The position numbers and the translations under genes are program-made. From Cyclobacteriaceae bacterium (lineage in GTDB: Bacteria > Bacteroidota > Bacteroidia > Cytophagales > Cyclobacteriaceae): a DNA stretch of 12,328 nt. A model generated the notes under the pieces. That model saw only the letters and a program-made list of their open reading frames with translations, did no database searches and had not been told where the DNA came from. Shown in pieces: positions 1 through 6,665 of this stretch. The first letter of the stretch is position 1. Every line of letters starts with the position of its first letter. The stretch covers positions 1 through 12,328 of the forward strand of contig JAUUZS010000056.1 in assembly GCA_030589835.1 (NCBI GenBank), given 5' to 3'.

Positions 1-91
1 ATTTAAAATAGAACCAAGATTTTTGACAGTACATTTATAAAGAACGCCAGGTACTCATAACTTTAGCACACCTTAAGAGCTTATTAAGTAT

Positions 92-904
92 ATGAAATTC
101 AGAATCAATTTAAAACCTTATCCCGGAGCTGAATATTTTACTATTCAGCAGCATAAAAGATTATTTGATCCTATAAAAAACAAAAAAGCTGAAATCTATT
201 TGGAATCGGTTCAGCAAAATGTTCGACAACTTTTTGGGATTTCTGAGGATTACAAATTTGAGATTTTGCATCTTAATGTAAAGAACCATCTGGATAAAAA
301 AGAAAATAAAAGTTTTCAACTAATTGTAAAGGATGATCCTGTATCAGGAATGGAAATAAAGGATAATGCTATGCAAAGTTCAGATAAGCCCTCTATATTG
401 GATTTATCCTATTCCTTCCCACAGCTATTTCGGGATTATTCGAATGTCGATTACCTGATGATTGACCCAAATGCAAGTCTGGGGATTCCAACGGATTTAA
501 TATTGCTTTTCTATCGAAATGATTCCGCTAATTTTATTAGAGATTTTAAAGTAAATATGATAGCTGATTATCAGTCACAAATTTATTTGCTATATAAGGT
601 GATATCAGATTATACTGAGAAGGGAATAGCTCAACTTGTGCGGGAATCGAATTACAAAGCTGTTGTGTTGCATCAGTTAATAGAAAGCAATCCCGATATG
701 AAACCGGTTTCAACTAAAAATAACAGATCAAAAACTATGATTTCGGCAGAATGTGATCCCTTAGTTCTGGATAAGATCGAAAAGATGGGTTATGAATTAG
801 AGGCACTTATCAAAAATGGGAAAGCAATACTAACCATAGCGAATTACCCTACGCATTCAAAAGAATTGGTCGAAATGTTTTCAGATCGGATTTTAGCACT
901 TTAA
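92..904 (+). CDS. Class V aminotransferase-like protein, shortened and lacking the PLP lysine
   Basis: This 270-residue protein resembles, by eye, Bacteroidota SerC-like class V (fold type I) aminotransferases, which are usually about 350 residues. The N-terminus has a PGAEYF segment (11-16) like the family's PGP start and a helix like the one before the first domain (LFGISEDYKFEIL, 47-59). Residues 101-136 (ILDLSYS ... NASLGIPTDL) align with the family's conserved D-x-(T/S)-S-S and Q-K-x-FGLPAGL strands. The C-terminus keeps an RS pair (212-213) and an IANYPTHS motif (249-256) like the family's RIANFPA. Two things are odd. The Schiff-base lysine position appears to be Ala128. About 65 residues between 60 and 100, where the PLP-contacting N-E-T segment would lie, are missing. 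I infer a non-catalytic paralogue or pseudoenzyme rather than a working transaminase. The stop codon overlaps that of the convergent PspC gene by 4 nt. The family call rests on motif matching only. Confidence 0.55.
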   Translation: MKFRINLKPYPGAEYFTIQQHKRLFDPIKNKKAEIYLESVQQNVRQLFGISEDYKFEILHLNVKNHLDKKENKSFQLIVKDDPVSGMEIKDNAMQSSDKPSILDLSYSFPQLFRDYSNVDYLMIDPNASLGIPTDLILLFYRNDSANFIRDFKVNMIADYQSQIYLLYKVISDYTEKGIAQLVRESNYKAVVLHQLIESNPDMKPVSTKNNRSKTMISAECDPLVLDKIEKMGYELEALIKNGKAILTIANYPTHSKELVEMFSDRILAL

Positions 905-1101
905 TCTTCTTCCGGCATGATCATCCAAAGAATGATATACACGATTGTTCCTGGAAATGCGGCGCTTAATATGCTAATGATAATGTAAGCAATACGGACT
1001 ATCGTGATGTCCCATCCCAGCCATTTTGCTAGTCCACCACAAACACCTCCTAAAATTCTATCTCTTGATCTTAATAATCTTGCTGATGACATTTTTTCCA
1101 T
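901..1101 (-). CDS. PspC-domain small membrane protein
   Basis: This 66-residue protein matches the PspC domain. A basic N-terminal stretch (LLRSRDRILGGVCGGLAKWLG) is followed by DITIVRIAYIIIS and a hydrophobic membrane segment ending in ILWMIMP, the usual PspC C-terminus. In proteobacteria PspC takes part in the phage-shock envelope-stress response. Stand-alone PspC proteins in Bacteroidota are common and mostly uncharacterised, so an envelope role is inference. I chose the ATG at 1101. The frame is open up to a TTG at 1131, but that would add ten residues outside the domain. A further ATG at 1092 is also possible. The stop shares bases with the stop of the convergent gene at 92-904. A 37-residue membrane peptide lies 66 nt upstream on the same strand and may be co-transcribed. 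Confidence 0.85.
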   Translation of the reverse strand: MEKMSSARLLRSRDRILGGVCGGLAKWLGWDITIVRIAYIIISILSAAFPGTIVYIILWMIMPEED

Positions 1102-1167
1102 TTTGATTTCACTTTTCAAGTTAATACTCAATTTATATATTCACAAAGTCTTGATCAGAATTACTTT

Positions 1168-1281
1168 TTAGCCAAAATAATATTTCATAAAAAAGGCAAT
1201 GAATAATAGAATTGCAAAAAATATAAATTGCAGCACTAGTATGAGAATATTATATCGGACTATTTTTTTCACCTGATCCAT
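1168..1281 (-). CDS. Predicted small single-span membrane peptide, 37 aa
   Basis: An ATG-started frame of 37 codons ends in TAA. The product begins with MDQVKKIVRYN, continues with about 21 almost purely hydrophobic residues (ILILVLQFIFFAILLFIAFF) and ends in MKYYFG. This is a basic N-terminus, one membrane span and a short tail, as in many small bacterial membrane proteins. It lies directly upstream of the PspC gene on the same strand. I do not recognise a family. An AT-rich region can produce a hydrophobic frame by chance, but the complete start-to-stop frame, the clean amphipathic-to-hydrophobic layout and its position beside another small envelope protein make a real gene plausible. No promoter could be assigned. 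Confidence 0.5.
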   Translation of the reverse strand: MDQVKKIVRYNILILVLQFIFFAILLFIAFFMKYYFG

Positions 1282-1483
1282 GTTTTAAGTGATTGGCATT
1301 CAACGATCAAAAAAACTCTCCTACAAAGCCGAAACCCTTAAAAGAGTTTTAATGCTCGTTTATCACCCTATGCCTGCAAATTATCAATACATATGCCATT
1401 TGATATAAATGACAGATATACAAAAGATTAGAAGTTGTGAAGAGTTAAATTATGTTCAGTTATGGACATTTTTATGTTCAGAA

Positions 1484-2674
1484 TTACCGGATAAGGAGTG
1501 AGCTGTCCCCATAGCTCAGAAACCGGTAATCATGAGCTAATGCCTCATTGTAAATATCCCGCCACGCCTCTCCTACGAAGGAGGAAATTAAAAGCAGCAA
1601 GGTGGATTTTGGTAAGTGAAAATTTGTAAATAGCCCTTGAGCAGTCCTTATTTTATAACCCGGATAAATAAATATTTCTGTTTCCCCATGAAGTTCAGTA
1701 ATATTTTTTGCCTCCATGAAATTGAGTATTTGAATCAGCGCATGTTCAAAAGATATATCATCTGTTAGCCCGGTTTCATACGGCAGGTTTTTGTGAATGA
1801 AGAAGCGGGCATCGGGGTTTTCAGTAAGTAATACGCCAAACCAATACAAACTTTCTAGTATTCGTAAGGATGTAGTCCCCACAGCGGTCAGGTTTTTATG
1901 ATGATGCAATAAGTTTAGAATACTTTCTTTTCTAATCGAAATTTGTTCACAGTGCATTTTGTGATCCCTGTAATCTTCCGCTTCAACAGGTTTGAACGTT
2001 CCGGCGCTTACGTGCAAAGTCAGGTATTCGGTATCGATATTTTTTGCTTTTATCTGATTCAGGATGTTTTCTGTAAAATGTAAGCCAGCGGTTGGGGCTG
2101 CCACAGCACCATTGTTTTTAGAATAAATGGTTTGGTACCTGGAAGCATCAGCATCGACAGGTTTCCTTTTTAAATAGGGAGGCAGAGGGGTTTCTCCTGC
2201 TTTATTAATGATATCTGCAAATGTTTCGCCACCAGTCCAGTCAAACCTGATTAAATTCTGCTCGCGGTTATGATACGATGCCATGATGGTAATATCTCCA
2301 AGCTTCACAGTCAGTGTGCCGTCTTTCCATTTTTTCTTGTTACCAATCATGCACAACCAAACGGATGAATCCTGCAAGGTCATGGATTCTGAAATATCCC
2401 TTGTTGGCAATTCCGGATGGAGGAGAAATATTTCGATGTGGGCGCCAGTCGATTTTTGAAATTGCAATCGCGCAGCAATTACCCTGGTGTCATTAAAAAC
2501 CAGCAATGATTTTTGGGGAATTAAGGATGCCGCTTGCTCAAATATGTGGTGTGAAATCTTGCCCTTTTTCCAAGTCAGCAACTTCGATTTTGCTCTTTCT
2601 TTCAATGGAAATTTGGCAATTCGCTCTTCCGGCAACTGATAATTGTACTGTTCTATATTAAAATCTTCTTCCAC
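1484..2674 (-). CDS. queA: S-adenosylmethionine:tRNA ribosyltransferase-isomerase QueA
   Basis: QueA transfers and isomerises the ribosyl moiety of SAM onto preQ1 in the wobble position of GUN tRNAs, forming epoxyqueuosine in the cytoplasm. Family signatures are clear: Y-LPEERIAKFP (12-23), VFNDTRVIAARL (59-70), LPPYLKR (164-170), APTAGLHFT (193-201), HVSAGTFKPV (221-230) and a C-terminal FHLPKSTLLLLISSF block. The 396 residues are somewhat longer than the ~350 of E. coli QueA, with extra sequence around 87-115. The start is a GTG at 2672-2674: an in-frame TGA lies two codons upstream, and the conserved N-terminal motif begins only a few residues after the start. The gene is monocistronic here and divergent from menC. 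A TAnnTTTG-type element lies 19-26 bp upstream of the start. No clear terminator is seen downstream. Confidence 0.96.
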   Translation of the reverse strand: MEEDFNIEQYNYQLPEERIAKFPLKERAKSKLLTWKKGKISHHIFEQAASLIPQKSLLVFNDTRVIAARLQFQKSTGAHIEIFLLHPELPTRDISESMTLQDSSVWLCMIGNKKKWKDGTLTVKLGDITIMASYHNREQNLIRFDWTGGETFADIINKAGETPLPPYLKRKPVDADASRYQTIYSKNNGAVAAPTAGLHFTENILNQIKAKNIDTEYLTLHVSAGTFKPVEAEDYRDHKMHCEQISIRKESILNLLHHHKNLTAVGTTSLRILESLYWFGVLLTENPDARFFIHKNLPYETGLTDDISFEHALIQILNFMEAKNITELHGETEIFIYPGYKIRTAQGLFTNFHLPKSTLLLLISSFVGEAWRDIYNEALAHDYRFLSYGDSSLLIR

Positions 2675-2692
2675 GTATCACTTTTTTGTGTG

Positions 2693-2700
2693 CAAAGCTA
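2693..2700 (-). promoter_or_regulatory. Candidate Bacteroidota -7 promoter element for queA
   Basis: On the minus strand this reads TAGCTTTG, a full match to the Bacteroidota -7 consensus TAnnTTTG. It lies 19-26 bp before the GTG start of queA, which would give a very short 5' leader. No convincing TTTG -33 element is seen about 19 bp further upstream, so the call rests on one half-site and its position. Confidence 0.4.
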
Positions 2701-2746
2701 AAAAATATCATGGAATGTAATTATGATTGCATGGAAGTAATGGCCA

Positions 2747-2903
2747 ATGAAACAGGCGATGCCTGAGATTATTATTGTGACATACCTTAGATTGATAATT
2801 ATCTGCAAATTGCGATGTTTCTCCAAAATACAAAAACATGAAACAGGCGAGGATTCAGATTATTTTTATGACCTATTTTAATATGATGATAATCTGTAAA
2901 TGA
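2747..2903. repeat. Two tandem hairpin-forming repeat units between queA and menC
   Basis: Unit 1 (2747-2812) and unit 2 (2838-2903) start 91 bp apart. Aligned without gaps, 49 of 66 bases are identical by my count, including a shared first 13 bases (ATGAAACAGGCGA). Each unit contains an inverted repeat: AGATTATTAT/ATAATTATCT at 2766-2775 and 2795-2804 (imperfect), and CAGATTAT/ATAATCTG at 2856-2863 and 2889-2896 (perfect, 25-nt loop). Both units also open a short reading frame (44 codons from 2747, 21 codons from 2838) with the same MKQA start and similar hydrophobic residues, but the substitutions do not favour third codon positions, so coding is not demonstrated. The region contains the start areas of both divergent genes, so a regulatory role is possible. 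Confidence 0.5.
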
Positions 2904-2928
2904 AACCGATTTTACTTTATTTGAACAG

Positions 2929-3993
2929 ATGAAAGTTGAAATTATAAAACACACCTTGGATTTTAGGTTTGACGCGGGAACTTCGCGAGGAGTAATGACT
3001 TCAAAGGATGTCTTCTTTTTGAAATTGTATGATCAGGATAATTCTGGGATATTTGGGATAGGCGAGTGTAGTCCTTTAGCAGGATTAAGCCCTGATTTGA
3101 ATGGCGATCTGCCAACCGCATTGAATAATTGCGTGAATTCCATTTCCAGTATTAGCAATTTACATGCTGAAGATATAAATGATATAATTCCTGCAAGGTA
3201 TCCTGCCCTTCGATTTGCCCTGGAAACAGCAATCCTGGATTTGAAAAACGGAGGAAAGCGAATTCTTTATGAAAATGATTTCACTAAATCTAAAAAGGGG
3301 ATTCCTATCAATGGATTGGTGTGGATGGGTGACAAAGAATTAATGCTCAGCCGATTGGAAAGTAAAATTGACGAGGGGTTTGACTGTATAAAAATAAAAG
3401 TTGGGGCAATTAATTTTGATGATGAATTGGCATTGATTAAAAATATCAGAGACCGATTCTCCTCAGACCAAATCACGATCAGATTGGATGCGAACGGCGC
3501 TTTTCATCCAGATGAGGCGATAAGAATTTTGGATAAATATTCAAAATATGAGATACATTCCATCGAACAACCCATTATGGCTGGTAACTGGAAAGCAATG
3601 GAAAATATCTGCTGTCAGTCTCCAATTCCTGTCGCCGTGGATGAAGAGCTAATAGGAATTGTTGAAAAAAAGGAAAGAGCGGATTTGCTGCAGAGTATCA
3701 AACCGGCTTACATAATTTTGAAGCCAACACTTCTTGGCGGACTTCAACAAACCAAAGAGTGGATTGAGCTTGTTTCGGAAAAATCTGTTGGGTGGTGGAT
3801 AACCTCTGCCCTGGAATCAAATATCGGCTTAAATGCCATTGCACAATTTACTGCAAACTATCCGGTTGAGTTGCCTCAAGGTCTTGGAACCGGTAAGCTT
3901 TTTCATAATAATATTCCATCTCCTTTATCTATTAGGAATGGATTTCTTCATTATGATCAGAAAGAAAAATGGGATTTCTCTATTTTGGAATGA
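2929..3993 (+). CDS. menC: o-Succinylbenzoate synthase MenC
   Basis: A member of the enolase superfamily (muconate-lactonising type), expected to dehydrate SHCHC to o-succinylbenzoate in menaquinone synthesis. The N-terminal capping domain contains GIGECSPLAGLSPD (43-56). The barrel keeps all catalytic and metal residues: KIK (155-157), Asp187 in RLDAN, Glu213 in IEQP, Asp238 in AVDEE and Lys265 in ILKP. INGLVWMGD (127-135), TSALESNIGLNAIAQ (292-306) and GLGTGKLF (318-325) are typical of Bacteroidota MenC, which separates it from dipeptide epimerases of the same superfamily. At 354 residues it has normal length. No other men gene is adjacent in this window. It is transcribed away from queA, and its leader includes the tandem hairpin units at 2747-2903. 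Confidence 0.9.
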   Translation: MKVEIIKHTLDFRFDAGTSRGVMTSKDVFFLKLYDQDNSGIFGIGECSPLAGLSPDLNGDLPTALNNCVNSISSISNLHAEDINDIIPARYPALRFALETAILDLKNGGKRILYENDFTKSKKGIPINGLVWMGDKELMLSRLESKIDEGFDCIKIKVGAINFDDELALIKNIRDRFSSDQITIRLDANGAFHPDEAIRILDKYSKYEIHSIEQPIMAGNWKAMENICCQSPIPVAVDEELIGIVEKKERADLLQSIKPAYIILKPTLLGGLQQTKEWIELVSEKSVGWWITSALESNIGLNAIAQFTANYPVELPQGLGTGKLFHNNIPSPLSIRNGFLHYDQKEKWDFSILE

Positions 3994-4127
3994 GCTGCAT
4001 CGATAAAGCAAAATGTTCATACGACGTGCATATTCTGCACTCACCATAAATACAATGTAGGGAGATGTGTGGGTTGCATGGTCATTCCTTACATTTAATA
4101 ATTATATCTACACCCATTTCTGCTTAG
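3994..4127. other. Non-coding stretch between menC and the first repeat element
   Basis: No convincing gene is seen. The only structure noted is a short hairpin, GTGCA/TGCAC at 4026-4030 and 4036-4040, 33 bp after the menC stop. It has no T-run, so I do not call it a terminator. A short antisense frame that runs into menC has no supporting feature. Confidence 0.4.
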
Positions 4128-4275
4128 TTAGTTTCTGTCCATAAAGTCAGAGGTTGTTCATAATGTTAGAGATCAAGGCTTGCGAAGTTTCTGAAAAACG
4201 GAGTTTACGTATGTAAATGAGTTTTTCAGAAACAAGCGTAACGCAGAGATCGGACATTATGGACAGACTCTATTA
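4128..4275 (+). repeat. Structured interspersed repeat, subtype A, full copy
   Basis: A 148-bp element with imperfect terminal inverted repeats: TTCTGTCCATAAAGTC on the left, and the right end reads ACATTATGGACAGACTC. Inside, GATCAAGGCTTGCG and CAAGCGTAACGCAGAGATC flank a perfect 13-bp stem, GTTTCTGAAAAAC (4187-4199) with GTTTTTCAGAAAC (4221-4233), and its loop contains GTTTAC/GTAAAT. The left arm also holds a second, inner copy of the end motif (GTTCATAATGT) that can pair with ACATTATGGAC. It has no coding capacity. Related copies lie at 7992-8210 and 11699-11847 in the same orientation. The layout resembles a MITE or a large REP-like element. The source transposase, if any, is not in this window. 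Confidence 0.8.
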
Positions 4276-4364
4276 GGGTATCAGCTAATATAGCTCGACA
4301 CGATGAATAAATGGGTTTCCTCTTCTTAATGGTTCCTATAAGTATAGAATAATTTGCTAATTAT

Positions 4365-4400
4365 ATTAAATATAATTTACTTAGTTAAATAATATTTAAT
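4365..4400. promoter_or_regulatory. 36-bp dyad, candidate operator of the XRE/cupin regulator
   Basis: The outer arms ATTAAATAT (4365-4373) and ATATTTAAT (4392-4400) are perfect inverted repeats. Across the whole 36 bp, 15 of 18 half-site positions are complementary by my count. The dyad ends 31 bp before the regulator's ATG, where an autoregulatory operator would be expected. A TTTG at 4353-4356 followed by a poor -7-like TACTTAG inside the dyad could be the promoter, but this is weak. The region is very AT-rich, which raises the chance of fortuitous palindromes. Confidence 0.45.
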
Positions 4401-4431
4401 TTCAATTTTCACTTTATACCAATACGATTCT

Positions 4432-4989
4432 ATGGATCAAATGGGAAGAAGGATAAGGAAAAAAAGAGATGATTCTGGTTTTCAGGTAAAGGAATTATCA
4501 GCCAAAATTGGAGTTACTTCAAGCTTAATCTCACAAATTGAAAAAGGAAAAGCCTTCCCGTCTATTGTCACCTTAAAAAAAATAGCAGTGGCTTTGCACA
4601 CCACAGTAGGCGAGCTGATTGGAGAAGATGAAAACCTGGATAAGCATCCGTTGCTAAAATCTGATGAAAGAAGGTTTGTAAAGGAAAATGAAAATGGAAC
4701 GGGTTTGCATTTGCTGTCTCATCACGATCCTTCAAAACAAATTGAGCCTTACATCATTCAATTCAAGAAAAAATCGGATTCAAATGGGATCATGACCACC
4801 AATTATCCGGGTCAGGAGTTCTGTTTTATTTTAAAAGGCAGCTTCGATGTGGTGATTAACGATCAGCAATACTATTTGAATGAAGGAGACGGATTTTATT
4901 TTAATTCAAATCAAGCGCATTTGTTTAAAAATATCAGCGATAAAGAAGCTGAATTATTATGGATAATAGTTCCTCGCAATAATCATTAA
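4432..4989 (+). CDS. XRE-family transcriptional regulator with C-terminal cupin sensor
   Basis: 185 residues in two domains. Residues 5-63 form a Cro/CI-type helix-turn-helix: IRKKRDDSGFQVKELSAKIG, then VTSSLISQIEKGKAFPSI as recognition region, then LKKIAVALHTTVGELI. Residues ~105-181 form a small cupin barrel (PGQEFCFILKG, GDGFYFNSNQAHLFKN). This architecture is known from regulators of amino-acid and polyamine metabolism such as PuuR- and SutR-type proteins, where the cupin senses a small ligand. The first metal-ligand His of the cupin motif is not obvious (Tyr125 and Gln128 lie there), although His163 remains, so metal-free sensing is possible. The stop is 13 nt before the KamA-like gene, so it is very likely the first gene of that operon and its local regulator. 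Whether it activates or represses cannot be told from the sequence. Confidence 0.9.
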   Translation: MDQMGRRIRKKRDDSGFQVKELSAKIGVTSSLISQIEKGKAFPSIVTLKKIAVALHTTVGELIGEDENLDKHPLLKSDERRFVKENENGTGLHLLSHHDPSKQIEPYIIQFKKKSDSNGIMTTNYPGQEFCFILKGSFDVVINDQQYYLNEGDGFYFNSNQAHLFKNISDKEAELLWIIVPRNNH

Positions 4990-5002
4990 TAGCAATTTAT
5001 TC

Positions 5003-6610
5003 ATGGCAACAATTACAATTAAGGGTGTGGATCAAGCAGCACAAGATACAAAAAACACATTTGAACGAATTGAGATTCAATCAGCGGATGTTCAAATGTT
5101 AATGGATCGTCATGGACTAAGTGAAGATGCCAGAACTATTATTGAAAACGAAAAGTTGCTGCCAAATGCCTTGCTCTCCAGGCTGCATAATAACTATCCT
5201 CAACATTCAGGATTGAATGAAATCGATGATATCTTTTTTACTTCACCAAAAAAGCGCTACAGCGGATTAGCCGATTTCAAGGAAATTTGCGGTATTTTAG
5301 AAATGAACGGAATTATACTTGGGAATATTAAAGAGAGAGAGCTCTTTATTGAAGTGTATCGTTTCCTGGCAACTAAGCATGTGTTGAATACCATAGATTG
5401 GAGTAATTTTCAAGAAGATTCAGTTTTTCAATTGGTTTTTCCACAAGCAGGGATGATTCATGAAGAGACTGTCAGGAAATATAGTGAGGCAAAAGATGAC
5501 GCCGGGAGAAAGGAGATTGTTGAGGCTTATATGGCCAAAACCAATCCGCATGATGGGAAACAATTGCTTAACCGGCCATCATATCTTTGCGAAGATGGCG
5601 AAATAGAGGTGCTTGACGGAAGTCAGCATAAATACCCTCAATGTTTCTTGTTATTTGATAAATCCACGCAAAGCTGCTTTGCATATTGTAGCTATTGTTT
5701 CCGCCATGCCCAGGTACGCGGTGATGAAGATATGTTTCTCCAAAACGAAATATATCAGGTTCATGAGTATTTAAAGCGGCATAAAGAAATTTCGGATATT
5801 CTCATTACCGGAGGTGATGGTGCTTTTATGCCCTACGATCGGCTTGTGAAGTATCTAGTGCCAATAATGGAAGATCCTGAACTTTCACATATCAGAACTA
5901 TCCGTATGGCCTCTAGGGCACTTACCTACCAACCCGAATTAGTTTTAAGTTCTAAGTACAATATTACGCTGAACCTGTTCAAAAAATTATGTGACAGTGG
6001 AATTCAGGTGATATGGATGGGACATTTTTCCACTCCTAAAGAGCTATTGAATATCAGTACCATTGCGGCTATTCGTCGCCTAAAAGCCTTTGGCTTATCG
6101 CTTAAAAGTCAAAGCCCGATAATGAATCACATTAGCTTGTTTAAATATGAAAACGGCAAAGTTGATGTTGACCGATCGGCCCAAAACTGGATAGATCTCG
6201 GGAACATACTAATGATGTTATCCATAAGTTTTCACTCCATGTATTGTGCCAGACCCACCGGAGAGCATCATTATTTCACAGCTCCATTAGCAGATGTGAA
6301 TAAAATATTCAGCAAAATATACCGCAGTTTACCATCCATAGGGCGCCCGTCACGATATATCACCATGACATCTTCTGCCGGAAAAACTTCCTTACTTGGT
6401 ACGGTAGAAGTAAATGGCAAGAAAGCTTTTGCATTGAAATTTAATGAAGCCAGAAACATGGAGTGGTTAGACACCGTTTTTTTAGCCGAATACGATGAAC
6501 AAGAAAACACCATAGAAAAATTGAAACCATTTGAAGCGAATACTTATTTTTATGAGAAAGAGTTGGATGGAATCGAAAGAGAATTGGAAAGCATAAAGGA
6601 ACAAAAATGA
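5003..6610 (+). CDS. KamA-family radical SAM, PLP-dependent aminomutase with a non-lysine pocket
   Basis: 535 residues. The radical SAM motif C225-x3-C229-x2-C232 (CFAYCSYC) binds the 4Fe-4S cluster. GGD at 270-272 matches the SAM-binding strand, HFSTPKELL (341-349) matches the HFNHP-EIT block of lysine 2,3-aminomutase, and SSAGK (457-461) replaces PGGGGK, with Lys461 as the likely PLP lysine. Arg234 occupies the position of Arg134, which binds the substrate carboxylate in the Clostridium subterminale enzyme. The two aspartates that hold the lysine side chain there (Asp293, Asp330) align by eye with Ala416 and Thr454, followed by an unusual Arg417. So the enzyme probably shifts an amino group 2,3 on a different amino acid. 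About 100 extra N-terminal residues precede the usual KamA start. It lies between regulator and transaminase genes in one operon. The family is well supported; the substrate is unknown. Confidence 0.88.
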   Translation: MATITIKGVDQAAQDTKNTFERIEIQSADVQMLMDRHGLSEDARTIIENEKLLPNALLSRLHNNYPQHSGLNEIDDIFFTSPKKRYSGLADFKEICGILEMNGIILGNIKERELFIEVYRFLATKHVLNTIDWSNFQEDSVFQLVFPQAGMIHEETVRKYSEAKDDAGRKEIVEAYMAKTNPHDGKQLLNRPSYLCEDGEIEVLDGSQHKYPQCFLLFDKSTQSCFAYCSYCFRHAQVRGDEDMFLQNEIYQVHEYLKRHKEISDILITGGDGAFMPYDRLVKYLVPIMEDPELSHIRTIRMASRALTYQPELVLSSKYNITLNLFKKLCDSGIQVIWMGHFSTPKELLNISTIAAIRRLKAFGLSLKSQSPIMNHISLFKYENGKVDVDRSAQNWIDLGNILMMLSISFHSMYCARPTGEHHYFTAPLADVNKIFSKIYRSLPSIGRPSRYITMTSSAGKTSLLGTVEVNGKKAFALKFNEARNMEWLDTVFLAEYDEQENTIEKLKPFEANTYFYEKELDGIERELESIKEQK

Positions 6611-6665
6611 ATCAATGCACAGAATGCAAATTTAGATTTTTACATAAGTGAATTCTCAAAATCCG

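Noticed and set aside
1..34. Start of a divergent gene on the minus strand (ATG at 32-34, open to the window edge)
   Set aside because: Only about 11 codons are visible and nothing supports them as coding.
1312..1350. AAAACTCT/AGAGTTTT inverted repeat (1312-1319 and 1343-1350) as a terminator
   Set aside because: The stem is AT-rich with a 23-nt loop and no T-run fitting a nearby gene end. Likely chance in AT-rich DNA.
2314..2496. Plus-strand frame inside queA, and similar frames opposite menC, the KamA-like gene, the transaminase, the glycosylasparaginase, rsmE and gltA
   Set aside because: All are antisense or out-of-frame shadows of well-supported genes, with unlikely residue composition and no family features.
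4026..4040. GTGCA/TGCAC hairpin as menC terminator
   Set aside because: Only 5 bp of stem and no T-run.
4128..4275. Insertion sequence
   Set aside because: The inverted-repeat ends suggest transposition, but no transposase or remnant is encoded. Called a repeat only.
5003..6610. Plain lysine 2,3-aminomutase (kamA)
   Set aside because: Cluster, carboxylate Arg and PLP Lys are kept, but both aspartates that bind the lysine side chain are replaced and the PLP motif is altered, so the specific name and symbol are not justified.
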